A stretch of 64,000 nucleotides of DNA from Rhodospirillum sp. (lineage in GTDB: Bacteria; Pseudomonadota; Alphaproteobacteria; Dongiales; Dongiaceae): positions 248,001 to 312,000 of the forward strand of contig PNKY01000004.1 in assembly GCA_013822765.1 (NCBI GenBank), written 5' to 3'. The notes under the pieces are model-generated. The model was not told the origin of the DNA. It searched no databases and saw nothing but the letters and a program-made list of their open reading frames with translations. The position numbers were made by a program, and so were the translations under genes. This document shows, piece after piece, positions 27,299 through 38,685 of this stretch. How positions within the stretch are numbered: the first letter of the stretch is position 1; each line of letters begins with the position of its first letter.

Positions 27299-29059
27299 AT
27301 GGCGACGGAACCGGTTACAGGCGCGGATATCGTGATCAAGGCCCTGGTCGATCAGGGCGTTGAGGTCATTTTCGGGTATCCCGGCGGCGCCGTCCTTCCG
27401 CTCTATGATGCGCTGTTCAAGCAGAACCAGATCAAGCACATCCTGGTCCGGCACGAGCAGGCCGCCGTCCATTCCGCCGAGGGCTATGCCCGGTCGACCG
27501 GCAAGGTCGGCGTGGTGCTGGTGACCTCCGGCCCCGGCGCGACCAATGCCGTCACCGGCCTCACCGATGCGCTGATGGATTCTGTGCCGGTGGTGTGCCT
27601 GACCGGCCAGGTGCCGACCCACCTGATCGGCAACGACGCGTTCCAGGAAGCGGACACGACCGGCATCACTCGCCCGGTCACCAAGCACAACTATCTGGTC
27701 AAGTCGATCACCGACCTGTCGCGCGTGATCCACGAGGCGTTCCACGTCGCGCGCAGCGGCCGTCCGGGACCGGTGGTGGTCGACCTGCCCAAGGACATCC
27801 AGCAGGCCAAGTATGACTACGTCAACTACGCCAACCAGCGGCATCGCTCGTACAATCCGCAGCTGAAGCCGGACCGTGCGCTGATCGAGCGCGCGGTCGA
27901 GTTGATGGCGAAGGCGGAGCGCCCGCTGTTCTACATCGGCGGCGGCGTGGTGAATTCCGGCACGGCGGCCTCGCAGCTGCTGACCGAGTTCGTGCGCCTG
28001 ACCGGCTTCCCCTGCACCCAGACGCTGATGGGCCTCGGCGCCTTCCCGGCGTCCGATCCGCTGTCGCTCGGCATGGTCGGCATGCACGGCATGTACGAAT
28101 CCAACCACGCGATGCACGATTGCGACCTGATGATCAACATCGGCGCGCGCTTCGACGACCGCGTGACCGGCAGGCTGGCGGCATTCTCGCCGGGCTCGAC
28201 CAAGATCCACGTCGACATCGATCCTTCCTCGATCAACAAGAACGTCCATGTCGATCTCGCCATCGTCGGCGACGTCGGCCATGTGATCGAGGACATGCTG
28301 CGGGTGTGGAAGGCGCGCCAGCTGAAGCCGAACGGCAAGCCGCTGGCGGCATGGTGGGACCAGATCAACAAGTGGCGCAGCCGCGAATGCCTGCGCTATC
28401 GCCCGTCCAACGACGTGATCAAGCCGCAGTATGCGCTGCAGCGGCTGTACGACGCGATCAAGGGCCGCGACTACTACATCACCACCGAGGTCGGCCAGCA
28501 CCAGATGTGGGCCGCCCAGTTCATCAAGTTCGAGAAGCCGTACCACTGGCTGACCTCCGGCGGCCTCGGCACCATGGGCTACGGCCTGCCGGCGGCGATC
28601 GGCGTGCAGATCGCCCATCCCGAAGCGCTCGTCATCGACGTGGCGGGCGAAGCCTCGATCATGATGAACATCCAGGAGATGTCGACGGCGGCGCAGTACC
28701 GCACGCCGGTGAAGGTCTTCATCCTGAACAACCGCTGGATGGGCATGGTGCGGCAGTGGCAGGAACTGCTGCATGGCGGGCGCTATTCCGAGAGCTACAG
28801 CGACGCGCTGCCGGACTTCGTGAAGCTGGCCGACGCGTTCGGCTGGACCGGCCTGCGCGCGACCAAGCCGGCCGAGATGGACGACATCATCAAGACCATG
28901 ATCGAGACTCCGGGACCGGTGATCGTCGACGTCGCGGTCGACGAGAAGGAGAACTGCTTCCCGATGATCCCGTCGGGATCGGCGCACAACGAGATGCTGC
29001 TGGGTCCCGACGACCAGAAAGCGAGCCCAGTGTCCGAAGAAGGCATGGTGCTGGTGTGA
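27299..29059 (+). CDS. ilvB: Acetolactate synthase large subunit
   Basis: A 586-residue thiamine-diphosphate enzyme catalysing the first common step of branched-chain amino acid synthesis. The N-terminal PYR domain shows VEVIFGYPGGAVLPLYDALF with HEQAAVHSAEGYARSTGKVG (catalytic Glu). A central FAD domain follows, and the C-terminal TPP domain has LGTMGYGLPAAIGVQIAHPE and the Mg/TPP motif VAGEASIMMNIQEMSTA, where the usual GDG is AGE. The ATG at 27299 follows AAGGAG. The stop overlaps the first possible ilvH start (GTGA), so the two are coupled. Confidence 0.95.
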   Translation: MATEPVTGADIVIKALVDQGVEVIFGYPGGAVLPLYDALFKQNQIKHILVRHEQAAVHSAEGYARSTGKVGVVLVTSGPGATNAVTGLTDALMDSVPVVCLTGQVPTHLIGNDAFQEADTTGITRPVTKHNYLVKSITDLSRVIHEAFHVARSGRPGPVVVDLPKDIQQAKYDYVNYANQRHRSYNPQLKPDRALIERAVELMAKAERPLFYIGGGVVNSGTAASQLLTEFVRLTGFPCTQTLMGLGAFPASDPLSLGMVGMHGMYESNHAMHDCDLMINIGARFDDRVTGRLAAFSPGSTKIHVDIDPSSINKNVHVDLAIVGDVGHVIEDMLRVWKARQLKPNGKPLAAWWDQINKWRSRECLRYRPSNDVIKPQYALQRLYDAIKGRDYYITTEVGQHQMWAAQFIKFEKPYHWLTSGGLGTMGYGLPAAIGVQIAHPEALVIDVAGEASIMMNIQEMSTAAQYRTPVKVFILNNRWMGMVRQWQELLHGGRYSESYSDALPDFVKLADAFGWTGLRATKPAEMDDIIKTMIETPGPVIVDVAVDEKENCFPMIPSGSAHNEMLLGPDDQKASPVSEEGMVLV

Positions 29060-29109
29060 CGAAGGCACAGTCACTGCGGCATCTCGATTTCGCCAAGAAG
29101 GGGGAAGGC

Positions 29110-29616
29110 GTGACGCAACAGATCGAGCGCCACACGATCTCGGTGATGGTGGACAACGAGGCCGGCGTCCTGGCGCGCGTGATCGGCCTGTTCTCCGGCC
29201 GCGGCTACAACATCGAAAGCCTGACGGTCGCGGAAGTCGACGCGCAGCATCACTTCTCGCGCATCACGGTCGTGACCAGCGGCACGCCGATGATCATCGA
29301 GCAGATCAAGAACCAGCTGCGCCGCCTGGTGCCGGTGCACCGCGTCACCGACCTGACGGTCGAGGGCCCGTCGCTGGAGCGCGAACTCATCCTGGTGAAG
29401 GTGAAGTGCACCGGCGAGAAGCGGGTCGAATCGCTGCGCATCGCCGATATCTTCCGGGCGCGGGTGGTGGATTCGACCATCGAATCCTTCGTGTTCGAGA
29501 TGACCGGTTCGACCGAAAAGCTCACGGCCTTCGTCAATCTGATGCAGCCGCTGGGCCTGGTGGAGGTCTCGCGCACCGGCGTGGTCGCGATCTCGCGCGG
29601 TCCGGAAGCGATCTAA
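29110..29616 (+). CDS. ilvH: Acetolactate synthase small regulatory subunit
   Basis: From the GTG at 29110, preceded by a strong AAGGGGGAAGG, the protein has 168 residues and begins MTQQIERHTISVMVDNEAGV, the normal N-terminus of alphaproteobacterial IlvH. An ACT domain for valine feedback (LARVIGLFSGRGYNIESLTV) is followed by the C-terminal activation domain (ERELILVKVKCTGEKRVESL). An earlier GTG at 29056 overlaps the ilvB stop and would add 18 residues. It directly follows ilvB. Confidence 0.93.
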   Translation: MTQQIERHTISVMVDNEAGVLARVIGLFSGRGYNIESLTVAEVDAQHHFSRITVVTSGTPMIIEQIKNQLRRLVPVHRVTDLTVEGPSLERELILVKVKCTGEKRVESLRIADIFRARVVDSTIESFVFEMTGSTEKLTAFVNLMQPLGLVEVSRTGVVAISRGPEAI

Positions 29617-29626
29617 GGAACGCTCA

Positions 29627-30265
29627 ATGACGGATCTGAGCCTGTCACAGGGGGTTTCGGCGTTGGCGGCGTTGTTCGTCGTCCATCTGCTGGTGGTGGC
29701 GAGCCCGGGCCCGGCGTTCCTCGCGGTCTCGCGCACCGCGATCAGCATTTCGCGCGCGGCCGGCATTATCGCAGCGGGCGGCATGGCGACCGGCGCCCTG
29801 ATCTGGGCGGTCGCAACCCTGTTCGGGCTCGACATGCTGTTCGCCAAGGCGCCCTGGCTCTATGACGCCATGCGCCTGGGCGGCGCGGCTTACCTGATCT
29901 ATCTCGGCGTCGGCATGCTGCGCAGCGCTTGGCGCGGCGATCGGGTGGCCAGCGACGGCGCCGCGCCAACGGCAAGCCATCGTACCTTCCTGCGCTCGCT
30001 CGCGGTGCAGCTATCCAATCCGAAGGCGGCGGTGTTCTTCGGCTCGATCTTCGTGACCCTGCTGCCGGTGGCTGCGCCGCTCTGGGTCAAATGCGCCGCG
30101 CTGGCGATCCTCGGGATCAACGAGTTCGGGTTCTACGGGCTGGTCGCCGTGGTGCTGTCGGCGCAGCGTGCGCAGCGGATCTATGGCAATGCCAAGCGCG
30201 CGCTAGACGCGCTGTTCGGTGGGTTTCTGACGGTGCTGGGCGTGAAGCTCGCACTGTCGCGGTAA
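29627..30265 (+). CDS. LysE/RhtB family amino acid exporter
   Basis: A 212-residue membrane protein with about six hydrophobic segments. The N-terminus VVHLLVVASPGPAFLAVSRTAI carries the family's PGP motif, and the second segment starts AAGIIAAGGMATGALIWAVA. The family exports amino acids such as lysine, threonine or homoserine. Its position between ilvH and ilvC, 10 bases after one and 24 before the other, suggests export of branched-chain amino acids or intermediates; the substrate is inference. Confidence 0.88.
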   Translation: MTDLSLSQGVSALAALFVVHLLVVASPGPAFLAVSRTAISISRAAGIIAAGGMATGALIWAVATLFGLDMLFAKAPWLYDAMRLGGAAYLIYLGVGMLRSAWRGDRVASDGAAPTASHRTFLRSLAVQLSNPKAAVFFGSIFVTLLPVAAPLWVKCAALAILGINEFGFYGLVAVVLSAQRAQRIYGNAKRALDALFGGFLTVLGVKLALSR

Positions 30266-32704
<2,439 letters not shown>

Positions 32705-32826
32705 CCATGATCGGCTAGGTTAGCCGCAGTTTTCCTTTGCGGCCGTGGTCAGCCTGTGGAAAAATTGGGACAAGGGACGGGATTCCAAGGCTTTGAGGGC
32801 CAAAGAGAATTCCCGGAGGGAAGGAC

Positions 32827-33810
32827 GTGAGACAGCGTTCTAGCGCCATAGGCGCGACTTCCTCCCTGAAGGTGTGGTTCCAGCGGTTTTCTTTCGTCCT
32901 GCTGACTATCGCGGCTTTCGGGGTGCTGCTGATCGGCAAGGCGGACACCGTCATGCTGTCGCGCCTGCGTATTTGGGTCGCGGACAGCGTCGGTCCGCTG
33001 ATCCATGTCGTCTCCGCGCCGGTCGAGACTGCCCGCGACACCGCCGGCGAAGTGCAATCTTACTTCTCGTTGAAGCAGCAGGTCGAAATCCTGACGCGCG
33101 ATAACCAGGCGCTGCAGGATTGGGAGCAGCAGGCCCGCAACCTCCGGGCCGAGAACGAATCCTTGCGCGCGCTGCTGAAGATGACGCCGAGCCCGCGCGT
33201 CACCTTCATCAGCGCGCCGGTGATCGCCGATGCCTCCTCCGGCTTCGTGCGCGGTGTGATCGCGCTGGCCGGCCGGGAGAATGGCGTGGTGAAGGGCCAG
33301 GCCGCCATGGTCGGCAACGGCCTGGTCGGGCGCGTGCAGGACGTCGGCGAGCGTGTTTCGCGCGTCATGCTGCTGACCGACATCAACAGCCGCCTGCCGA
33401 TCCTGATCGAGCGCACGCGTGACCAGGCGGTGCTGGCCGGCAACAACTCTGACCTGCCGGACATCAACTACCTGCCGCGCGATGCCGACATCAAGATCGG
33501 CGACCATGTGGTGACATCGGGTGTCGGCGGCGCTTTTCCGCCCGGCCTGCCGGTGGGCGAGGTCGCAGAGGTCGAAGACGGCAAGGTCTACGTGCAGCCG
33601 TTCGCCGACCTGGGCCGCCTGGAATTCATCCGCATGGTCGATTACGGGCTGCCGGGCGTGCTGAGCGAGGATCTCGGCGTGGATGCGGCCAAGCAGCAGG
33701 CGTCCAAGCCGCCGTCGGCGGCGGTGCAGGCGCCGATGCCGCCCAAGCCGGCGACCACCAAGGCGAAGCTGAAGCCGGCCGAAACGCCGGTGGAAGGACC
33801 GAGCGAATGA
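32827..33810 (+). CDS. mreC: Rod shape-determining protein MreC
   Basis: A 327-residue bitopic protein starting at a GTG preceded by GGAGGGAAGG. A transmembrane segment lies at about residues 22-42, a coiled coil at about 75-115 (QVEILTRDNQALQDWEQQAR), and the MreC beta domain follows (ARVIADASSG-type strands, VGNGLVGRVQDVGERVSRVM). The C-terminal 55 residues are Pro/Ala/Lys-rich and unstructured. MreC links periplasmic PBP2 activation to MreB. Its end overlaps mreD by ATGA. Confidence 0.93.
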   Translation: MRQRSSAIGATSSLKVWFQRFSFVLLTIAAFGVLLIGKADTVMLSRLRIWVADSVGPLIHVVSAPVETARDTAGEVQSYFSLKQQVEILTRDNQALQDWEQQARNLRAENESLRALLKMTPSPRVTFISAPVIADASSGFVRGVIALAGRENGVVKGQAAMVGNGLVGRVQDVGERVSRVMLLTDINSRLPILIERTRDQAVLAGNNSDLPDINYLPRDADIKIGDHVVTSGVGGAFPPGLPVGEVAEVEDGKVYVQPFADLGRLEFIRMVDYGLPGVLSEDLGVDAAKQQASKPPSAAVQAPMPPKPATTKAKLKPAETPVEGPSE

Positions 33811-34319
33811 TCGGCCTCAGCATCAGGGCGCAACTGGGCGATTGGCTGCGGCTCGCGGCGCCGACCCTGGTGTCGCTGCTGCTGCTGCTGATCAGCATCG
33901 CGCCGTGGCGGCCGTTCGACGCGCCGCTCGGCGGCTCGCTGGTGGCGGCGTCGATCTTCTACTGGACGATCTACCAGCCGGAGGCGATGACGCCTTGGGT
34001 CGCGGCCCTGGTCGGCCTCGCCAGCGACGTGCTCGGCCTCTCGCCGTTCGGCCTCAGCATGCTGATCGCGCTGATCGTGTGCGGCAGCGCGCAGTTCTGG
34101 CGCCAGCAGCTGGCCGACGCGTCGTTCTTCGTGGTGTGGCTGGCATTCGCGGCGACCTCGCTGGCGACCTTCTTCATCGCGTGGGCGCTGGCGGCGATGG
34201 TCCTCGAGCAGTGGCCGGCGCCGTGGCCGATCGCGGCCCAGAGCATCGTCAACGTCGCGCTCTACCCGGTCCTGACCCTGCTGTTCGGGCGCCTGCAGCG
34301 CGCCCTGTGGAACGAGTGA
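33807..34319 (+). CDS. mreD: Rod shape-determining protein MreD
   Basis: A 170-residue integral membrane protein with about five hydrophobic segments, the normal size for MreD. PWVAALVGLASDVLGLSPFG is the recognisable MreD motif. It overlaps mreC by 4 bases and is followed 10 bases later by mrdA. Confidence 0.9.
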   Translation: MIGLSIRAQLGDWLRLAAPTLVSLLLLLISIAPWRPFDAPLGGSLVAASIFYWTIYQPEAMTPWVAALVGLASDVLGLSPFGLSMLIALIVCGSAQFWRQQLADASFFVVWLAFAATSLATFFIAWALAAMVLEQWPAPWPIAAQSIVNVALYPVLTLLFGRLQRALWNE

Positions 34320-34329
34320 GGGCGCGCCG

Positions 34330-36219
34330 ATGGGCCGCATCAAGCAACAGCAGCAACAGAGCCAGCAGAAGGTGTTCACGCGCCGGGTCGCGATGCTGGG
34401 CGGGCTGAAAACGCTCATGGTCACGGCGCTGGCCGGGCGGCTCTACTACCTGCAGGTGATCGAGGGCGAGAAATACCGGCTGCTGTCGGACGAGAACCGC
34501 ATCAATCACCGCATCCTGTTTCCGCCGCGTGGCCTGATCGTCGACCGCTTCGGCATCCCGATGGCGACCAATTCGCCGAGCTATCGCGCCATCCTGGTGG
34601 CGGAGCAGACGCCGAACCTGAAGGCGACGCTGGAAGCGTTCTCCGCGATCGTGCCCTTGAGCGAGCGCGACATCGCCAAGACGATGAAGGAACGCCAGCA
34701 CACCCAGGAGTTCAAGCCGATCACGGTGAAGGACGACCTCAACTGGGAGGAGGTCAACGCGGTCGAGCTGAATCTGCCCGACCTTCCGGGCATCTCGATC
34801 GAGATCGACCAGAAGCGGGTCTATCCGTTCGGCGGCATCACCTCGCACATCCTCGGCTACGTCGCGGTGCCCAACGAGAACGACGTCGAGCGCGATCCCG
34901 ATCCGCTGCTGAAGCAGCCCGGCTTCCGCATCGGCAAGAACGGGCTGGAGCGCCAGTACGACTCGCCGCTGCGCGGCGGCGCCGGCGAAAGCCAGCTCGA
35001 GGTCAATTCGTTCGGCCGCGTGATCCGCGAACTGGCGCGCCAGGAAGGCCAGCCCGGCGGCGATCTGGTCACCACGCTCGACATCGGCCTGCACCAGTTC
35101 GCGCACCAGCGCCTGTCGAGCGAGATGGCGGGCGCGGCGGCGGTGATGGACGTCTATACCGGCGACCTGCTCGCGCTGGTCTCGACGCCGTCCTACGACC
35201 CGACCGCGTTCTATCGCGGCCTCACCACCGACGAGTGGCAGGAGCTGAGCAACGACATCTACGGCCCGCTCACCAACAAGGCGGTGGCCGGCCAGTACGC
35301 GCCGGGCTCGACCTTCAAGATGATCACGGCGCTGGCGGGCCTCCGGGCCGGCGTCAGCCCGAACGACCACGTCTATTGCAGCGGCGTCACCGTGCTCGGC
35401 TCGGCGCGATTCCACTGCTGGAAACGCGAAGGCCACGGCGCGCTCGACATGACCAACGCGCTCAAGTTCTCGTGCGACTGCTACTTCTATGAGATCGCGC
35501 GGCGCGCCGGCATCGACCGGATCGCCGAGACCGCGCGCATGTTCGGCCTCGGCAACCTGGAAGGCCTCGACCTGCCGGGCGAGAAGCCGGGCCTCATCCC
35601 CGATTCGCAGTGGAAGCGGGCGACCTTCGACGACATCTGGCATCCCGGTGAGACGCTGGTCGCGGGCATCGGGCAGGGCTTCATCACCACGACGCCGCTG
35701 CAGCTGTGCGTCATGACGGCGCGCATCGCCAACGGCGGCTATGCGGTCAAGCCGCGGCTGGTGCGGCGCATCTCCGATGAGTCGATGAATGACGAGGGGA
35801 CCCCGGTGTTCCCGAGCCTCGATCTGTCGCCGGACCACCTGAAGATCCTGCGCACCGGCATGGACATGGTCAGCAACACCGAGCGCGGCACCGCCTTCCG
35901 CTCGCGCATCGACGTGCCGGGCATGGAGCTGGCCGGCAAGACCGGCACCAGCCAGGTGCGCCGCATCACCATGGCCGAGCGCGCGCGCGGCGTGCTCAAG
36001 AACGACCAGCTGCCGTGGAACCGGCGCGACCACGCCTTGTTCGTCGCCTTCGCGCCGGTCCATGCGCCGCGCTATGCCTGCGCGGTGGTGGTGGAGCATG
36101 GCGGCGGCGGCTCGGCGGTGGCCGCGCCGATCGCGCGCGACATCCTGATCGAATGCCAGCGGCGCGATCCGTCCCGGCGGAATCCGAACGCCGAAGGCGG
36201 CCGGCGCGAGATGCCTTGA
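34330..36219 (+). CDS. mrdA: Penicillin-binding protein 2 (peptidoglycan transpeptidase)
   Basis: A 629-residue class B PBP. A signal anchor is near residues 18-36, then the PBP dimerisation domain (FPPRGLIVDRFGIPMATNSP) and the transpeptidase. The active-site SxxK is in YAPGSTFKMITALAG, the second motif is FSCDCYFYEIARRAG, and KTGT is in ELAGKTGTSQVRR. PBP2 crosslinks septum-independent lateral wall with RodA. The start in gene context is 10 bases after mreD. Confidence 0.95.
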   Translation: MGRIKQQQQQSQQKVFTRRVAMLGGLKTLMVTALAGRLYYLQVIEGEKYRLLSDENRINHRILFPPRGLIVDRFGIPMATNSPSYRAILVAEQTPNLKATLEAFSAIVPLSERDIAKTMKERQHTQEFKPITVKDDLNWEEVNAVELNLPDLPGISIEIDQKRVYPFGGITSHILGYVAVPNENDVERDPDPLLKQPGFRIGKNGLERQYDSPLRGGAGESQLEVNSFGRVIRELARQEGQPGGDLVTTLDIGLHQFAHQRLSSEMAGAAAVMDVYTGDLLALVSTPSYDPTAFYRGLTTDEWQELSNDIYGPLTNKAVAGQYAPGSTFKMITALAGLRAGVSPNDHVYCSGVTVLGSARFHCWKREGHGALDMTNALKFSCDCYFYEIARRAGIDRIAETARMFGLGNLEGLDLPGEKPGLIPDSQWKRATFDDIWHPGETLVAGIGQGFITTTPLQLCVMTARIANGGYAVKPRLVRRISDESMNDEGTPVFPSLDLSPDHLKILRTGMDMVSNTERGTAFRSRIDVPGMELAGKTGTSQVRRITMAERARGVLKNDQLPWNRRDHALFVAFAPVHAPRYACAVVVEHGGGGSAVAAPIARDILIECQRRDPSRRNPNAEGGRREMP

Positions 36220-36231
36220 GGAGCGGACGGA

Positions 36232-37392
36232 ATGGGCATCGAGCTCCATAGCGTAGGATCGGCGCCGGGCCTCCGGCTCACGCAGCGCATCCGGCAGATT
36301 CCCTGGAGCCTGGTGATCCTCATCACCATGGTCGCGTCGATGGGCTTCGTGATGCTGTATTCCGCCGCCGGCGGCAGCCCGGAGCCGTGGATGGACCGGC
36401 AGATGCTGCGCTATGCCGTCGGCGTCGGCATCATGCTGACGATCGGCATGGTGGACTTGCCGCGCCTGGCCAAGATCGCCTATCCGCTCTATGCCGTTGC
36501 TTTCATCCTGCTGGTCTATGTCGAGTTCATGGGCGAGATCGGCATGGGCGCGCAGCGTTGGATCGATCTCAAGTTCTTCCAGCTGCAGCCCTCCGAGCTG
36601 ATGAAGATCTCGCTGTGCCTGGTGCTCGCGCGCTATTTCCACGGCCTCAGCTACGAGGAGATCGGACGGCCGTGGGTGCTGATCCCGCCGACCTTGATGG
36701 CGGTGGTGCCCGCTGGCCTGGTGCTGAAGCAGCCCGATCTCGGCACCGCCGGCATGCTGCTGATGGTGGGCGCGGCGGTATTCTTCGTCGCCGGCGTGCG
36801 CTGGTGGAAGTTCGCGATCGTGTTCGTGCTCGGCATCGCCGGTTCGGTCGGCGCCTGGAACTCCGGCCTGCTGCACGACTATCAGAAGGCGCGCCTCATC
36901 ACCTTCCTCGATCCCGAGCAGGACGCGCTCGGCACCGGCTATCACATCACCCAGTCCAAGATCGCGCTCGGCTCCGGCGGCCCGTGGGGCAAGGGGCTTT
37001 TGCAGGGCTCGCAGGCGCAACTCGAGTTTCTGCCCGAGCGCCACACCGACTTCATCTTCACCATGCTGGGCGAAGAGCTGGGCATGGTGGGCGGCCTGCT
37101 GGTGCTGGCGCTCTATTCGCTGCTGGTGGTCTATGGGCTCGCCATCGCGCTCCGCACGCGCAGCCATTTCGGCCGCCTGCTGGCGTTCGGCGTCACCATG
37201 AACATCTTCCTCTATTTCTTCATCAACACCGCGATGGTGATGGGCCTTATCCCGGTCGTCGGCATCCCGCTGCCGCTGATCTCCTACGGCGGCACCGCCA
37301 TGATGACCGTGATGGTGGGTTTCGGCCTGTTGATGGCGGTCTACATCCAGCGCGACCACCGGGTCGGCCGGCGCACCACCGGCGAGGACTGA
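36232..37392 (+). CDS. rodA: Rod shape-determining SEDS glycosyltransferase RodA
   Basis: A 386-residue SEDS-family polytopic protein that polymerises lipid II for cell elongation. Family motifs are PSELMKISLCLVLARYFHGL, KQPDLGTAGMLLMVG, QSKIALGSGGPWGKGLLQGS, FLPERHTDFIFTMLGEELGM and the C-terminal GIPLPLISYGGTAMMTVMVG. It is the last gene of the mre-mrdA-rodA operon, 12 bases after mrdA. Confidence 0.95.
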   Translation: MGIELHSVGSAPGLRLTQRIRQIPWSLVILITMVASMGFVMLYSAAGGSPEPWMDRQMLRYAVGVGIMLTIGMVDLPRLAKIAYPLYAVAFILLVYVEFMGEIGMGAQRWIDLKFFQLQPSELMKISLCLVLARYFHGLSYEEIGRPWVLIPPTLMAVVPAGLVLKQPDLGTAGMLLMVGAAVFFVAGVRWWKFAIVFVLGIAGSVGAWNSGLLHDYQKARLITFLDPEQDALGTGYHITQSKIALGSGGPWGKGLLQGSQAQLEFLPERHTDFIFTMLGEELGMVGGLLVLALYSLLVVYGLAIALRTRSHFGRLLAFGVTMNIFLYFFINTAMVMGLIPVVGIPLPLISYGGTAMMTVMVGFGLLMAVYIQRDHRVGRRTTGED

Positions 37393-37441
37393 CCGTACTA
37401 AGGCATTGGCCTGGCGGGATAAATCCGGGACAATTTGGCTA

Positions 37442-37471
37442 TCGACAAGAGCGCAACGCTTTTGCTATACC
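37442..37471 (+). promoter_or_regulatory. Putative promoter of tRNA-Lys
   Basis: TCGACA (37442-37447) and TATACC (37466-37471) are 18 bases apart, giving a predicted start near 37478, about 13 bases before the tRNA. Confidence 0.5.
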
Positions 37472-37490
37472 GCGCGCCTTGCCATGGGGC

Positions 37491-37563
<73 letters not shown>

Positions 37564-37566
<3 letters not shown>

Positions 37567-37581
37567 TTGAATCAATGGTTT
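37564..37581 (+). terminator. Small hairpin at the tRNA-Lys 3' end
   Basis: CCATTG-AAT-CAATGG overlaps the CCA end and is followed by TTT. The short stem (6 bp) makes this a weak terminator candidate. Confidence 0.45.
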
Positions 37582-37977
37582 AGCCGCCGGTATCAGAGTA
37601 CTCGCCCCATTTGATCCCAAACAGGTCCCTAATACAGCGGACTTTTACCAAGCTCGCTACTGTCGAAAGACCTCGCGGAAATAATTGCAGGCGAGACGAA
37701 CGCGTGCGAGATCGCTGTCATTCCGCGCTCACCGCATCTAGGATGCGATACGCATTGAGACGCCGCTGGCCGCCAGTCATTGCTGGTGGAAATTATCATG
37801 CGGAACCGAGAGGGCACGTCTTAGTCTTGCTCGTGATTACAGAGCGCCACGGCGCAAGCGTGGCGTCTGTCAGCGCGCCGCATATTGCCTTATTGGCGGC
37901 GTCGCTGCTGGTAGGATCGATCCAAGTTCCGTCAGGAGCTTTTTTTTTCGGCACTGGCTAGGGGGTGGGACTGACAA
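37567..37977. other. 411-base AT-richer gap beside tRNA-Lys
   Basis: This is where an integrase would be expected in a tRNA-borne island. The only frame of size (37611-37961) gives a Cys/Arg-rich translation with no integrase motifs. Composition is less GC-rich than the flanking mre operon. A run of nine T lies just before the deacetylase-like gene (near 37941). Confidence 0.5.
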
Positions 37978-38685
37978 ATGGCAGAGCCAGTATTCTGTTT
38001 TACCTCGGACGTTGATTGGGCATCCGAGTTCTGTATCCGCGAACTGCGAACAATCCTCGATGAGTTTCAAATCCACCCTACGATTTTTGTCACGCATCGG
38101 AGCGAAGAAATCGAGCGTTGGGCAGGCGCCGAGCTTGGAATACATCCCAACTTCCTGCCCGGCTCCAGCCACGGCTCGTCCGTCCAGGAGGTGATTGCTC
38201 ATGTCCTTGGACTTGTGCCGTCAGCGAAGTCGTTTCGTTCCCATTGCTTCTTCGACAATAGCCATGTGACCCGCGCATTGAGAGGCCGGGGGCTCCAATA
38301 TGACAGCAACCTATGTCTCCATTTGCAGCCCGGTATCGTCCCATTGCGCCATTCCTCCGGCCTCACGAGATTTCCAGTTTTCTTCGAGGACGACGTTACC
38401 TGGGAGAACCCCGAAAATTGGGACATGGACCTCGACCAGTTCTTCACACCGGGCCTGAAGATCTTGAATTTTCACCCTTTTATGGTGGCCATTAACTGCC
38501 CGGACGCGGCTTTCTACCAGGACACTCGCAAACACATCGCGACACTCGATGCTCAATCTGCTACAGGCCTGCGGCACGATCGCCTCGGCGAGCGAGACTT
38601 CTTGCTTCGGCTGCTGGGTGAAGTAAAAAGGCGGAAACTCAGGTTCCACACTCTCGGAGAGTTGTTCGAAAATGCCAGCCGGTGA
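37978..38685 (+). CDS. Polysaccharide deacetylase-like (NodB-fold) protein
   Basis: A 235-residue protein. FTSDVDWASEFCIRELRTIL with THRS and GIHPNFLPGSSHGSSVQEV, then RSHCFFDNSHVTRALRGRGL and LTRFPVFFEDDVTW fits the NodB/polysaccharide deacetylase-like fold: an early Asp-x-Asp pair, a His-Pro-Asn metal-site-like motif and an Arg-Ser-His motif. Its length is that of a single catalytic domain with no signal peptide, so it probably acts in the cytosol on a nucleotide- or lipid-linked sugar. Codon use is noticeably less GC-rich than its neighbours. It overlaps the next gene by 14 bases. Confidence 0.68.
   Translation: MAEPVFCFTSDVDWASEFCIRELRTILDEFQIHPTIFVTHRSEEIERWAGAELGIHPNFLPGSSHGSSVQEVIAHVLGLVPSAKSFRSHCFFDNSHVTRALRGRGLQYDSNLCLHLQPGIVPLRHSSGLTRFPVFFEDDVTWENPENWDMDLDQFFTPGLKILNFHPFMVAINCPDAAFYQDTRKHIATLDAQSATGLRHDRLGERDFLLRLLGEVKRRKLRFHTLGELFENASR

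Noticed and set aside
34249-37359. 1036-codon frame antisense to mrdA and rodA
   Set aside because: It is a codon-bias shadow: His/Arg/Asp-rich with no motifs, opposite two genes with complete active-site motifs.
37611-37961. Possible integrase remnant beside tRNA-Lys
   Set aside because: The translation contains no R-H-R-Y tyrosine recombinase motifs or other recognisable sequence, so it cannot be claimed from reading alone.
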